Below, in pieces: positions 1 through 9,817 of a stretch of DNA of 64,000 bases (the first letter of the stretch is position 1; each line of letters begins with the position of its first letter). The position numbers were made by a program, and so were the translations under genes. The stretch is from an uncultured Granulosicoccaceae bacterium. Its GTDB lineage: Bacteria; Pseudomonadota; Gammaproteobacteria; Granulosicoccales; Granulosicoccaceae. Under the pieces are notes generated by a model. The model made no database searches, was not told the origin of the DNA, and saw only the letters and a program-made list of their open reading frames with translations. The stretch is from positions 62,001-126,000 of the forward strand of contig CALLMF010000031.1 of NCBI GenBank assembly GCA_938006335.1. The letters are read 5' to 3'.

Positions 1-1118
1 TCACTGCTGCCACCGAGTAACAACAAGCGTTGCACCAGATTCTTGAGTTCGAGCAGATTGCAGGGCCAATCGAAGTTGCGCAAGCGATTTTGCGCAGACA
101 GCGTGAAATGCCGATACGGGAGGCCCTCCTGCTCGACATGCCAGTTGACGAAGCCTTCAAGCAGCGCAGGAATGTCCTCGCGCCTGGAGCGCAAGGACTC
201 GATGGTGATCTCTTCGGTGTTCAGGATACGCGCGAGCGTGGTATCAAAGGCATTGCGTTTGAGCAGCTCTGCCATGGGCTCGCGCGAGGTCGCCACAAAG
301 CGACACTGCAAGGGCACTCGGGTGTTACCGCCCACGCGCATGAAACCTTGTTGTTGAATGGCTTGACGCAAGCAGGTCTGTGCACTGGCGGGCAATAGCT
401 CGACATCGGTCAGGCACAGGGTGCCAGCGCCAGCGGTTTCCAGATACCCGGGGCGAACCGCGTCCCCGGTTTCTTCCCCGTAGAGTTCAAGGTGTGCGTT
501 GGCCGACGACAAGGCATCACATCGCAAGTGCGTGAACGGCCCCGTCGGAGACAGCCCACGATCGTGCAGATTCTGTGCAAACACGAGTCGGCCGCTTCCC
601 AACTCGCCAACCAGCATGACGGGTGTGCTGCGGGTAGCCACGTCATCAAGTACCGCACGAAGATTCTCGACCACGGGGCTGTCACCCAGCAACTGCGGCA
701 GCCGTGCGATCGGCAACGTTTCGTTGGAATCGTTTGCCGCGACGTGTCCCGCATCAGCAAAGGCCCGCTCCACCGTCAGTAGTAGCTTGGCGAGCGAGAC
801 CGGCTTTTCGATGAAGTCCACTGCACCGTGGCGCGTGGCTTCAACCGCCGTCTCCACGGTGCCATGCCCGGAGATCATGATGACCGGAAACGCCAACGTG
901 CCACCGAGCTTCCAGCTCTTGAGCAGGGTCACCCCATCCATATCCGGCATCCAGATATCGAGCAGGACCAGATCCGGCCTCTGCTCCTCGACTGCCAGCT
1001 GCGCTGCGGTCGCGGTATCTGCCACCGATACTGCATAACCCTCGTCTTCCAGTATTTCCTGGAGAAGGCTGCGTATGTCTGGCTCGTCGTCAACGACGAG
1101 CACGGATCGCATGTTCAT
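1..1118 (-). CDS. ntrX: NtrX-type response regulator with degenerate AAA+ domain (C-terminus outside window)
   Basis: NtrX is the response regulator partner of the NtrY kinase, normally a sigma-54 activator for nitrogen or redox control. The start ATG overlaps the ntrY stop as ATGA, with AGGAA upstream. About 373 residues lie in the window; the C-terminal DNA-binding part is cut off by the edge. The receiver domain is intact: acidic pair D10/D11, phosphoacceptor D54 (LLDIWMPD), K105. The following AAA+ domain is recognisable but decayed. Walker A (about 171-178) reads GELGSGRL, without the lysine. The GAFTGA loop is absent (the segment reads ELYGEETGDAVRPGYLE). Walker B reads LCLTDVE instead of LFLDEI. 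I infer it cannot hydrolyse ATP or remodel sigma-54 polymerase in the usual way. Family assignment rests on the receiver, the residual AAA+ landmarks and ntrY coupling. Confidence 0.88.
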   Translation of the reverse strand, partial: MNMRSVLVVDDEPDIRSLLQEILEDEGYAVSVADTATAAQLAVEEQRPDLVLLDIWMPDMDGVTLLKSWKLGGTLAFPVIMISGHGTVETAVEATRHGAVDFIEKPVSLAKLLLTVERAFADAGHVAANDSNETLPIARLPQLLGDSPVVENLRAVLDDVATRSTPVMLVGELGSGRLVFAQNLHDRGLSPTGPFTHLRCDALSSANAHLELYGEETGDAVRPGYLETAGAGTLCLTDVELLPASAQTCLRQAIQQQGFMRVGGNTRVPLQCRFVATSREPMAELLKRNAFDTTLARILNTEEITIESLRSRREDIPALLEGFVNWHVEQEGLPYRHFTLSAQNRLRNFDWPCNLLELKNLVQRLLLLGGSS

Positions 1119-3493
1119 GCCCGTTTCCTATCTGATGCGGTAGTGGAATTCACGTGGGTAGGCTGCTCGTCAGCCGGTGCTTGCCCACCGTAAGCCGCGC
1201 TTGTTCGCCCCGTGTTTCGGGTGGGAGAGCTCGAGGGATACGGTAGCGCAACGGTGACTCGTGCTCCCTGCACCAGACCATCATCGTGTCGGTTGTCGAG
1301 TCGAATGGTACCGCCATGCTCCTCCACGATCTTCTTGACAATGGCAAGCCCCAGACCGGTGCCCTTGGGCTTCGAGCTGACGTAGGGTTCGAACAAACGA
1401 TTCACCCGCTCGGCCTCGAAACCCGGGCCGGCATCCTCACACACGATCTCGGCAGCGTCGCGCTCACCACTGCCAGTCTGCGCGCTACGCGTCACGAGAT
1501 GTACGCGTCGCTCGGTCTGATCCGACTGAGCTTCGAGCGCGTTCTTGACGAGGTTGTGCACCAGCTGTCGCAGCCGCGCAAGATCCACGGGCAGAGGCGG
1601 CAGGTTTTCCTGCAGGGTCGTGTCAATCGTGACACCGCCGTCCTCGGCCGAGCGGTAGAGTTCAGCAACCTCGGCCACCAGAGTGTTGATATCGGTGTTC
1701 TGCAGCGCGAGCGAGGGTGCTGCCGCATACTCCGCGAAGGCGTTGACCATGGACTTCATCGAATCCACCTGATGTTCGATGGTGCGCGTGAGCCGCCCCA
1801 GAAGCTCGCGATCAGACTCGTCGACCCGCGTCGAGAACTTGTGACGCAAGCGCTCTGCCGAGAGCTGAATGGGCGTGAGCGGGTTCTTGATTTCGTGAGC
1901 GAGACGCCGCGCAACCTCACTCCATGCAGCGTCACGCTGCGCACTGACTACCGCCGTCATGTCGTCGATGACGATCACTCGCCCGGTCGTGACATCCGCT
2001 ACGTCCAGCGGTGCCGAGCCGCGACAGAACAACAGGCGCGTGCCCGAGCTGTCGGTGATCTCGAGTTCGCTCGCAAAGTCCTCGGCTCCGGCGCGGGACA
2101 ATAGCGGGATGAGGTGGTCACCAAGCTGCGCGAGCACGCTCGTATCGTTGACCGGCCGCAACAGGGATTCTCCCACCAGGGATTCAGCGGACGACTCGGT
2201 AGATCCATTGGCCGAAGCTTCGGAGGGAAGAAGTATGCCTACCGCCGCAAGATTCGATGTCTCGATACGATGCTCGGCATCGATGGTGATAACGCCCGAA
2301 GAGATTCGCGCCAGCACCGATTCCAGCCGCGCGCGTTGACGCTCGGTTTCACGCCGGCTGTCGTCCGCAGACTTTCTGGCCTGCTCGAGCTGCAAGGTCA
2401 TGTAGTTGAACGACTGCACCAGAAAACCCAGCTCGTCATTCTTGCTGCGCTTGTAGATGCGCGTCGCATAGTTGCCTTCCGCGACCGCTCGCGTGCCTTC
2501 GACAAGATCGTGCACGGGCATCATCATGCGGCGCGCCGCGTAAAAGGCGAACCACACGGCCATCATCACCGACAGCAGTAACGCCAGCGACAATGTCAGC
2601 ATCGAAGACAGGATCAATGGCTGACGCAGGAACACCAACTGCCGATAACGCTGATAACTCGTTTGCACGCTCTCCGCAAGATCTGCCGAGCGACTGGCCA
2701 CAGGGTACAGGGCTTGCAGTATTGAATTCTCGCGCGTGGCGTCCTCGCTGAACACAGGAGTGACGACGCGGATATACAGCTCGCTGTCCCCCACCGGATC
2801 TACACCCACATACGACAGTCCCTGGCGCGCCCGCGCCACGAGATCATCGTCGGGGCGAGCGGGCTGGAAGCTGATGCTGTCGAGCAAGCCGGTGGAGGCG
2901 ATAACGCGATTGTCCGGCCCTATCAGGGTCATCTCGCTGGCTTCAGTCTCGGCAGTCAGCTCATTGAGCGCAAACACCGCGAAACGCTCGTTGATACCGA
3001 CCAGTTGCTCGGCGACCTGCAAGGTATCGCGTTGCAAGGTACGCATCTGCAGCCCGAGTGATTCACGGCTGAGCTCCAGAGCATCGTCAAGCGTCTGCTC
3101 GATCTCGAGATCAAAATAGCTGTTGATGTTGGCACGCAAGAAACGGATGGAAAAACCGTACACCAGCGTGACCGGCACCAAGGCCAGCAGCACCGAGAGC
3201 ACCACGAGCTTCAACGTGAGCCGTGAGCCGGCTACACGCGCCCGAAATTCGCGGACAAGTCGCGACCCGTTGACCAGCAGCAGCCACGCAATGAACGTCA
3301 ACGCGAGACCATTGCCGATCAACAACCAGTGGTAGTACCTCCCGAAACGATCGAGCTGCAGCGCCATTGTGCCCAACACATACAAGGACACGATCAGAAC
3401 GACGAAGAACAGGGCCATGAGCACCGCGCTGATCGGACGACGCGTCAGTCTTTGCAGGCCCCGTTCACTCGGCGGTCGTGAAAGCAAGGGCAT
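1115..3493 (-). CDS. ntrY: Sensor histidine kinase NtrY
   Basis: This 792-residue membrane kinase should phosphorylate the adjacent NtrX. Three hydrophobic segments lie near the N-terminus (about 20-46, 54-76, 92-115), followed by a periplasmic sensory region to about 290, a further membrane segment (about 297-319), a HAMP domain (about 320-375), a PAS region (about 390-510) and the kinase core. The H box ARRLAHEIKNPLTP puts the phosphoacceptor at H533; the N box is HNLVKNALEA, G1 is EDAGPGFE and G2 is GTGLGLAIVKKI. All catalytic boxes are intact, unlike those of its partner. It is last but one of the def-fmt-rsmB-DUF4390-ntrY-ntrX series and ends in an ATGA overlap with ntrX. The Ser/Thr-rich tail after about residue 752 has no recognisable domain. 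Confidence 0.95.
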   Translation of the reverse strand: MPLLSRPPSERGLQRLTRRPISAVLMALFFVVLIVSLYVLGTMALQLDRFGRYYHWLLIGNGLALTFIAWLLLVNGSRLVREFRARVAGSRLTLKLVVLSVLLALVPVTLVYGFSIRFLRANINSYFDLEIEQTLDDALELSRESLGLQMRTLQRDTLQVAEQLVGINERFAVFALNELTAETEASEMTLIGPDNRVIASTGLLDSISFQPARPDDDLVARARQGLSYVGVDPVGDSELYIRVVTPVFSEDATRENSILQALYPVASRSADLAESVQTSYQRYRQLVFLRQPLILSSMLTLSLALLLSVMMAVWFAFYAARRMMMPVHDLVEGTRAVAEGNYATRIYKRSKNDELGFLVQSFNYMTLQLEQARKSADDSRRETERQRARLESVLARISSGVITIDAEHRIETSNLAAVGILLPSEASANGSTESSAESLVGESLLRPVNDTSVLAQLGDHLIPLLSRAGAEDFASELEITDSSGTRLLFCRGSAPLDVADVTTGRVIVIDDMTAVVSAQRDAAWSEVARRLAHEIKNPLTPIQLSAERLRHKFSTRVDESDRELLGRLTRTIEHQVDSMKSMVNAFAEYAAAPSLALQNTDINTLVAEVAELYRSAEDGGVTIDTTLQENLPPLPVDLARLRQLVHNLVKNALEAQSDQTERRVHLVTRSAQTGSGERDAAEIVCEDAGPGFEAERVNRLFEPYVSSKPKGTGLGLAIVKKIVEEHGGTIRLDNRHDDGLVQGARVTVALPYPSSSPTRNTGRTSAAYGGQAPADEQPTHVNSTTASDRKRA

Positions 3494-3495
3494 GA

Positions 3496-4107
3496 TCAGG
3501 CCCGACCCGACTCGGAGCCGATGTCAAAGGTCCAACTGTAGGCCTCACTGGAGAGGGCCCAACTACTCGGCCACAGTCCGCCGAGCACCGGGCGCAACGG
3601 CAACGGCAACTGATTGCTGTCCAGACGCATGCTGACGGTGGCAACACGCCCGAGCTGGTCGGGTGGGTCGAGCTCGGCCTGCACTGACCCTAGGCCATCG
3701 AGCGCCTGCGACAAGGATCGGTAGTTGCGGCTTTCACCGCCGTCGATCGCATTGATCCTGTAGTGTCGCGTGAGCTCGTAGTAGATCAGGCGATAGCGCC
3801 ATTGCTCGGTCATGAGTCGACGATCCGGCCACGGCGTACGAGGCTCCGCCAAGGTGAGCTCGACAACGAACTCCAACGGCACGCCGCTGTCCAGCCCCTC
3901 ACGTACCGCGTCGGGCAGCACGACATCGGCCTGCGCGTCCAACAGGAGCTGATCGCCCTCGGGGATCAGCCGCGCTTCGCTGAACACGATGCGAAGGTCC
4001 GTGTCACCCGACTCACCGACCAGCGGCCGCTGCGCATTCACCAGAACCAGACCCACAAGCGGCAGGACGACAGCTGGGATCAGTGACCATGGCAGCAAAC
4101 GCTTCAC
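3496..4107 (-). CDS. DUF4390 domain protein
   Basis: A 203-residue protein of the DUF4390 family, which in many gammaproteobacteria sits between rsmB and ntrY exactly as here. It starts with GTG (KRLLPWSLIPAVVLPLVG follows), which forms a signal or anchor sequence, so the rest is probably periplasmic. The body is beta-rich with motifs such as DLRIVFSEARLIPEGDQL and a conserved-looking YRLIYYELTRHYRI stretch. Only 2 bases separate its stop from the ntrY start and 6 bases separate it from rsmB, so it belongs to that operon. The molecular function is unknown; its position suggests a link to NtrY sensing, which is inference only. Confidence 0.85.
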   Translation of the reverse strand: MKRLLPWSLIPAVVLPLVGLVLVNAQRPLVGESGDTDLRIVFSEARLIPEGDQLLLDAQADVVLPDAVREGLDSGVPLEFVVELTLAEPRTPWPDRRLMTEQWRYRLIYYELTRHYRINAIDGGESRNYRSLSQALDGLGSVQAELDPPDQLGRVATVSMRLDSNQLPLPLRPVLGGLWPSSWALSSEAYSWTFDIGSESGRA

Positions 4108-4113
4108 GAACCG

Positions 4114-5493
4114 TCAGCCTGCTCGACGCATCAGGCTGTACCAGAAACCATCGCCATCGAGTGGCTCGTCGGGTAACCACTGACGGCCGAGCGTGATGCC
4201 CGTTGCAGGATCCACACGCGCGTATCCAGCGGACTCCGGGAGCACGCCAAGCTCGCCGAGGTCTTCGCATTGCTCGATGAAGCCCGCAATCTGCCGCTCG
4301 TTTTCGGTCTTGAATATCGAGCAGGTGGTGTACATGAGCCAGCCTCCGGGAGCGAGTACCTTCCAGGCAGCCTCGAGCATACGCGCCTGGGCAGCAGCGA
4401 GGGCCGCGATGTCCGACTCACGACGCAGCAGCTTGATGTCGGGGTGGCGACGAATCACGCCCGTGCCACTGCATGGGGCATCGAGCAGTACGGCGTCAAA
4501 GCCTTTCCCGTCCCACCACGAATCAATGTCCACGACATCGGCGCAGATCGCCGTCACGTCATCGCTGCGTCCAAGACGTTGCAGGGTGTCTGCCACGCGT
4601 TTCATGCGGCCCGCGTCGACATCGAGCGCAACGATCTCACTGAAATGGCCGGTGTCCAGCGCGTGGGCCGTCTTTCCACCGGGTGCCGCACAGGCATCCA
4701 GCATTCGGCCACCGGCCGAAGCCTCCTTGCACAACAGCTCGATGGCGAGTTGCGCGGACTCATCCTGTACCGACACCGCACCCTGCCCGAAACCTGGCAA
4801 ATGCGAAACGTCTGTCGGCGCATCCAGCACCAGCGCAGCTGACGCACGTGTACCGGCGCTGGCGGGTAGCCCAGCATCGGCAAACGCCTGTGCAGTTGAC
4901 GTGAGGTCACCTGTCCCCACTCTGACCGTCATCGGCCCTTGTACATTGCTGGCCGCGGCAATGGCCTCCGCCTGGTCGCCCCAATCGATCACGAGTTGCT
5001 GATACATCCACTCGGGGAACGCCTGTGCGGTCGCCGGGTCCTCGGTCACCGCGCGCCCCTCGCGAAGCGAGCGTCGCAATACGGCATTGACCAGACCACG
5101 TGCCCAGTCCTTGTCCAGACCTTCGACGGCTTCGACGGTTTCCGAGACGACGAGCGGCGCTGGGATATCGCTGTACTGCAGCTGGTACAGACCCAGCTCG
5201 AGCAGCCAAGCAAGGTCGGCATCTCGCGACTTCAGCGGCTTGTCGAGCAAGCCATCCAGCCGGTCGCCAAGCGCGATGTGAAAACGGGCAAGGCCGTAGC
5301 ACCAGGCCTGACACCGTGCGCGCGCGCGGACGTCCAATGCCTCGAGTGCCGGGGGCAGGAGCTCGCGAAACGAACCCTGCTCACCATCGACTGCCAGCAT
5401 CACCTGGACGGTAGCAATGCGTGGATCCTCGCTGTACTCAGCCCGCTTGCGGCGACGCTCACGCGATCGACGAGGGCGGCGGTTACCGGTCAT
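4114..5493 (-). CDS. rsmB: 16S rRNA (cytosine-967-C5)-methyltransferase RsmB
   Basis: RsmB methylates C967 of 16S rRNA with S-adenosylmethionine. The 459-residue protein has a basic N-terminal extension (TGNRRPRRSRERRRKR), a NusB-like RNA-binding domain (about 30-170) and a C-terminal Rossmann methyltransferase. Visible motifs are the SAM-binding DACAAPGGKTAHAL, the catalytic DAPCSGTGVIRRHPDIK with the PC cysteine, and the second cysteine in YTTCSIFKTEN. The basic N-terminal tail is longer than in E. coli RsmB. Its ATG overlaps the fmt stop as ATGA, which supports translational coupling in the def-fmt-rsmB order common to gammaproteobacteria. Confidence 0.96.
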   Translation of the reverse strand: MTGNRRPRRSRERRRKRAEYSEDPRIATVQVMLAVDGEQGSFRELLPPALEALDVRARARCQAWCYGLARFHIALGDRLDGLLDKPLKSRDADLAWLLELGLYQLQYSDIPAPLVVSETVEAVEGLDKDWARGLVNAVLRRSLREGRAVTEDPATAQAFPEWMYQQLVIDWGDQAEAIAAASNVQGPMTVRVGTGDLTSTAQAFADAGLPASAGTRASAALVLDAPTDVSHLPGFGQGAVSVQDESAQLAIELLCKEASAGGRMLDACAAPGGKTAHALDTGHFSEIVALDVDAGRMKRVADTLQRLGRSDDVTAICADVVDIDSWWDGKGFDAVLLDAPCSGTGVIRRHPDIKLLRRESDIAALAAAQARMLEAAWKVLAPGGWLMYTTCSIFKTENERQIAGFIEQCEDLGELGVLPESAGYARVDPATGITLGRQWLPDEPLDGDGFWYSLMRRAG

Positions 5494-6434
5494 GTGCCAA
5501 AGCTCAGACTGCCCGCGTCCAGCGTTCGCAAAAGGCTGCCCGCCGAGACTCGCTTGCCACCGTCGCGCTGCAACTCCAGCAGCACCACGCTGCCCTCACC
5601 GGTCGCCACTTCGACTTCATCGGTACCGACCGACAGTACCGTGCCGGGCGCTGCGTCGCAGCGCGCCGCACCAAGACGACTGACCCACACTCGCACCCGT
5701 TGTGCATTGAGCGTGCTCTCTGCCACGGGCCATGGATTCAGCCCCCTGATCTGTCGGTCAAGCTCGCGGGCGGTACGCGAGAAATCGAGCAGGGCTTCGC
5801 TCTTGTGCAGTTTGCTGGCGTATGTCACGCCGTGCTCGCTCTGCGCGCGGGGAGGCAGATCACCGCGGCAGAATCCGCCAAGCGCGTCGAGCAAGGCAGT
5901 CGCACCTGCCGCGGCCAATGTGTCGTGCAGGCTCGCACTGGTGTCATCCTCCTGAATAGGACACCGCGCCTCCAGAATCACATCCCCGGTGTCCAGGCCC
6001 TCATCCATCTGCATGATCGAGACACCGGTGGTGGCGTCACCGGCCAGGATGGCGCGGTGAATGGGTGCTGCCCCACGCCAGCGTGGCAACAGCGACGCGT
6101 GGATGTTGATGCAACCCAGCGGCGGCAGTTCAAGTACGGCAGGCGGCAGAATCATGCCGTAGGCCGCCACCACGATGACCTCCGGTTGCCAGCGGGCCAA
6201 CGCCTCGAACGCGTCCGGATCACGCAAGCTCAATGGCTGCTGCACCGGCACCGAGTGCGACTCGGCCAGCGCCTTGACCGCACTGGCGACACGCTTGCGG
6301 CCACGACCGGAGGGTCTGTCAGGCTGGCTCAGCACCCCTACGACGTCGTGATCGCTGTCAAGCAGCGCCGCGAGGGCCACGGCCGCAAACGCCGGCGTAC
6401 CGGCAAATACCACGCGCAAACGTTGACAGTCCAC
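5490..6434 (-). CDS. fmt: Methionyl-tRNA formyltransferase
   Basis: Fmt formylates initiator Met-tRNA using 10-formyltetrahydrofolate. Motifs include VVFAGTPAFAAVAL at the N-terminus, the folate-site segment LPRWRGAAPIHRAI preceded by GCINIHASL, and MQMDEGLDTGDVI. I place the start at the GTG at 6434, giving about 314 residues and aligning with the E. coli protein (315 residues). A second in-frame GTG at 6449 overlaps the def stop and would add five residues. An open frame continues upstream to 6584 but overlaps def and has no Fmt-like sequence. No clear Shine-Dalgarno helps choose between the two GTGs. Confidence 0.93.
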   Translation of the reverse strand: MDCQRLRVVFAGTPAFAAVALAALLDSDHDVVGVLSQPDRPSGRGRKRVASAVKALAESHSVPVQQPLSLRDPDAFEALARWQPEVIVVAAYGMILPPAVLELPPLGCINIHASLLPRWRGAAPIHRAILAGDATTGVSIMQMDEGLDTGDVILEARCPIQEDDTSASLHDTLAAAGATALLDALGGFCRGDLPPRAQSEHGVTYASKLHKSEALLDFSRTARELDRQIRGLNPWPVAESTLNAQRVRVWVSRLGAARCDAAPGTVLSVGTDEVEVATGEGSVVLLELQRDGGKRVSAGSLLRTLDAGSLSFGT

Positions 6435-6448
6435 TAGAGGTCTGTCCA

Positions 6449-6970
6449 CTACGTGAGCGCTGCGTCGTCGTCCTCTTCGCGAGCAAGCTTTTCCATCTTG
6501 CGACGAATACGGCTGCGTTTGAGCGACGACAGGTAATCGACGAACAACTTGCCATCCAAGTGATCGATTTCGTGCTGAATGCACACCGCCAGCAGACCAT
6601 CCGCATCCATCTCGAAGGGCTCCCCGTCGCGATTGACGGCGCGCACACGCACCTCAGTCGAACGCTTGACGGTTTCATACACGCCGGGAATGGACAGACA
6701 ACCCTCCTGCATCTCGCCCTGGCCTTCTGCCAGCACCAGCTCGGGGTTGATCAGCGTCAGCGGGGCATCGCCCTCGTCGGACACATCGATCACGACGATG
6801 CGTCGATGAACATCCACCTGCGTTGCCGCCAGGCCGATGCCGGGGGCGTCGTACATGGTCTGGAACATGTGGTCGACCAGTTCGACGACCTGACCGTCCA
6901 CATTGTCCACGGGCGCAGCGGTCCGGCGTAACAAGGGGTCTGGGAACAGCAGGATCGGCAGTGGCGTCAC
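6449..6970 (-). CDS. def: Peptide deformylase
   Basis: Def removes the formyl group from nascent proteins. The three metal-site motifs are present: [19 protein letters not shown] and the HEIDH of [13 protein letters not shown] choose the GTG at 6970 (reading [15 protein letters not shown]), because FPD then falls at the same residue as in E. coli Def and the length (173) fits the family. An upstream ATG at 7000 would add ten residues and cannot be excluded. The open frame runs on to 7189 but the extra N-terminus is unlike Def. It heads the minus-strand operon and is divergent from the LysM gene. Confidence 0.95.
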   Translation of the reverse strand: MTPLPILLFPDPLLRRTAAPVDNVDGQVVELVDHMFQTMYDAPGIGLAATQVDVHRRIVVIDVSDEGDAPLTLINPELVLAEGQGEMQEGCLSIPGVYETVKRSTEVRVRAVNRDGEPFEMDADGLLAVCIQHEIDHLDGKLFVDYLSSLKRSRIRRKMEKLAREEDDDAALT

Positions 6971-7180
6971 GGCGACGGAAATTTCCAGCGAGACGCGCAT
7001 TCTACGCCGCGTTGGGCCATCCGGGCGGTCACGCCTGCCGATCGGGACCCAGCACCGGGAAATCATCGTCAATTGGCCATTAGGGCACCGAGATTGCATA
7101 GCAAATCCGGTCAAGTCTTGATTGCAGCCGCCGATGGCTTCTTCGAGACGCCGGAAATTCACACGGGAGACCCGTCCACG

Positions 7181-8458
7181 ATGGCTCAATTCACGCCCGC
7201 CCCTGCTCGCCTGGAGGCGGTAGAAGCGTTTCGCACTCGCCTGGCATTGCAGCCGACCGTACTGGCCGTTGCAGCCCTTGCGCTCGCTCTCTCAGCCTGC
7301 TCTGGTCCTCGATTTGCCACGGTCAACGATCGGCCAGCCGAAGAACCCGCGCTTGGCGCTGCCAACGATGCTTATGCATCGTCGTACACCAGCATCGTGC
7401 CGCGAGCCTTCATCAATTTCGAAGATCTCGACGAAAACGCACCGAACCACTACACCGTGGTGTCGGGCGATACCTTGTGGGACATCTCTGATCGATTCCT
7501 GAAGAAGCCCTGGTTGTGGTCCACGCTGTGGAACTACAACCCGGACATTGCCAACCCGCACCTGATCTACCCGGGTGACGAACTCAAGCTCGAGTACGTG
7601 AACAATCGACCATCGCTGGTGCTGTCACGCAATGGAAAGCCGTTGGTGCCAACCGCGGGCAACCTCAACGTCGGCCCGAACGGCGAGCCCCTGCTGGGTG
7701 CAGCGACCCCGGGCACCGAGCGCCTCTCGCCCCGTATCCGATCGGAGTCTCTTGAAGAGGCGATCCCGATGGTCGAGGCCGACTCGCTTGCCAGTTTTCT
7801 GCTTCGTCCGAGCGTCGTAGAGCCTTCGGACATCAAGGGCACCCCCTATGTCGTCGGTAACGACGACGGCCGCCTGGCGAGTGCCGCAGGCCATGAGATC
7901 TATATCCGCGGAGACGTCGATCCGTCGGTGACCGAGTACAGCATCTATCGCCCCGACAAATGGCTCGAAGACCCGTCAACAGGAGAATTCCTGGGCCAGC
8001 AGCTCACCCACGTTGCCGACGCACGTCTGCTCGCCATCGGCGATCCATCCACGCTCGTCATCATTGCCAACGAGATGGAAACCATCGCAGGCGACATCGT
8101 GATGCCAAAGGACACGTCAGCGGTCATCGCCGACTTCACTCCCCGACTGCCGGACATTCGCGGCGATGGACGCATCGTCTCGCTGGTCAATTCGATCGTG
8201 CAGACCGGTCGCGACCAGATCGTGGTGCTGAACCTGGGTGAGCGCAGCGGCGTTCAGGCCGGCGACATGCTGGCGATCGAGTCGCGCGGTGGCTCATTCG
8301 TCGATGAGCGCAGCCATCACAGTTACGAGCAGGTCAGCATGCCGAGCCAACGCACCGGCGTGGTTCTGGTGTTCCAGACCTTCGACAAGGTAAGCTACGG
8401 ATTGGTGATGGAGTCCACGCGTCCGATTCGGGCGAACGATTTCATTACCGGAATCTAG
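7181..8458 (+). CDS. LysM domain lipoprotein
   Basis: A 425-residue envelope protein with one N-terminal LysM domain, homologous in position and architecture to the LysM gene found between def and dprA in Pseudomonas. The start ATG at 7181 follows GGGAGA at a good distance. The N-terminal hydrophobic segment ends in [11 protein letters not shown], a lipobox, so lipidation at that cysteine (about residue 40) is likely, although the leader is longer than average. LysM runs from about residue 92 to 140 ([18 protein letters not shown] ... [10 protein letters not shown]) and should bind peptidoglycan. The rest (about 150-425) is a conserved region with no named domain that I recognise. Function beyond wall binding is unknown. 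Confidence 0.9.
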   Translation: MAQFTPAPARLEAVEAFRTRLALQPTVLAVAALALALSACSGPRFATVNDRPAEEPALGAANDAYASSYTSIVPRAFINFEDLDENAPNHYTVVSGDTLWDISDRFLKKPWLWSTLWNYNPDIANPHLIYPGDELKLEYVNNRPSLVLSRNGKPLVPTAGNLNVGPNGEPLLGAATPGTERLSPRIRSESLEEAIPMVEADSLASFLLRPSVVEPSDIKGTPYVVGNDDGRLASAAGHEIYIRGDVDPSVTEYSIYRPDKWLEDPSTGEFLGQQLTHVADARLLAIGDPSTLVIIANEMETIAGDIVMPKDTSAVIADFTPRLPDIRGDGRIVSLVNSIVQTGRDQIVVLNLGERSGVQAGDMLAIESRGGSFVDERSHHSYEQVSMPSQRTGVVLVFQTFDKVSYGLVMESTRPIRANDFITGI

Positions 8459-8519
8459 GAAGGAACTACCCTGGGGTTGGCCCGGGGATTCGTACCTTCT
8501 TCGTCAAGGATGACGTCGC

Positions 8520-9689
8520 ATGAGTACAGATCGACTCGGGCTCGCCTGGTTACGCCTGGCGCACTCCTTCCCTGCGGAATCCGCACGAATCGCTGCATTG
8601 CGATCGCTTGAGCCTGACCTCGGCAGACTCGGCGACCGCCTCGCACGCCTTATCGATGGCGACGACGAAGCGTTTGCGGACCTGCGTTTCACGCTGCCGG
8701 AAGATCCCGCCTACCGACCACACTCGGCGGGTTTCGCCTGTCAGCTACGCAGCACACAAGGACTGCGCGGCGCCGAACGCGCCATGGCCTGGGCCGACAA
8801 GCACTCGATACGCCACCTGCTGACCCCGGCGGACGCGCGCTACCCCGACAGCCTCCGCGCCCTCTACGACTTACCCCCGATGCTCGCGGTCACCGGGCAG
8901 CTAGATGCTTTCGACTTGCCCGGCGTGTCCATGGTGGGCTCGCGTCACGCGTCACGCGTGGGTCTGGCGACCGCACGACGTTTTGCCGAAGAGCTCTCCG
9001 GCCTCGGGCTTTCCGTGGTGTCGGGGTTGGCCCTTGGCATTGATGCCGCCGCCCATCGCGGTGCGCTTGACAACGGCGGCGTGACCCTCGCGCTGTCGGC
9101 CACAGGCCCGGACCGCATCTACCCTTCCACCCACCGCGCGCTTGCTCACGAAATCATCGAACGCGGCGCAGTGATCACCGAGTATCCGCTCGGCGAGGGC
9201 ATACACCGCAAGCGCTTCCCGGAGCGCAATCGTCTGATAGCCGCTCTCGGATACGGTGTCGTCGTGATCGAGGCCGGGCGACGCAGCGGCACGCTGACGA
9301 CAGCAGGTCACGCTGCCGTGCTGGGTAAACCGGTCATGCCGGTGCCAGGCAATATTGCCAATCCCTGTAACAGCGGCAGCCACGACCTGATTCGCGATGG
9401 CGCATCGCTGGTAGAGAACACCGCCGAGATCGCGGCGCTCCTGGCACCCGCCATGGGCCTCGACATCGGACGGCCACTGCCCGCCGCTACCGTCGCCAGC
9501 AGCGACGAGCTGGACACAGACGCCCGGCATACCCTGGCCTGCCTGGACGCCGATGGCATGGGTCTGGACGCCCTGTGCGATGTCAGTACATTGCCACCCG
9601 GCAAGGTGTTGGCGGCCGTGTCACGGCTCGAGATGGCCGGCCTGCTGGAGCGCTTGCCGCACGGTGGGTACGCACGTTGCTTGCGCTAG
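8520..9689 (+). CDS. dprA: DNA-processing protein DprA
   Basis: DprA loads RecA on incoming single-stranded DNA during natural transformation. The 389-residue protein has an N-terminal helical region (1-110), the Rossmann-like core with SMVGSRHASRVGLATARR, VVSGLALGIDAAAHRGAL and VEAGRRSGTLTTAGHA (about 140-300), and a C-terminal winged-helix domain (about 325-389, ending in LEMAGLLERLPHGGYARC). All core motifs are intact. It starts 61 bases after the LysM gene on the same strand. No other competence gene lies in the window. Confidence 0.96.
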   Translation: MSTDRLGLAWLRLAHSFPAESARIAALRSLEPDLGRLGDRLARLIDGDDEAFADLRFTLPEDPAYRPHSAGFACQLRSTQGLRGAERAMAWADKHSIRHLLTPADARYPDSLRALYDLPPMLAVTGQLDAFDLPGVSMVGSRHASRVGLATARRFAEELSGLGLSVVSGLALGIDAAAHRGALDNGGVTLALSATGPDRIYPSTHRALAHEIIERGAVITEYPLGEGIHRKRFPERNRLIAALGYGVVVIEAGRRSGTLTTAGHAAVLGKPVMPVPGNIANPCNSGSHDLIRDGASLVENTAEIAALLAPAMGLDIGRPLPAATVASSDELDTDARHTLACLDADGMGLDALCDVSTLPPGKVLAAVSRLEMAGLLERLPHGGYARCLR

Positions 9690-9817
9690 TTCGTCGCAAA
9701 GAGTTGGCCTGATTCCGGACCATTCCGATGCTTGCTCATCACGGTGTTATGCCGCGTTGCAGTATTGGTACTGGATTTCGAGGCCGCAGGCAGGCACCCT
9801 CTAGCGCCACACCGTCC

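Noticed and set aside
5421-6437. A 338-codon plus-strand open frame
   Set aside because: Antisense to fmt; no domain, no ribosome binding site, no neighbour logic.
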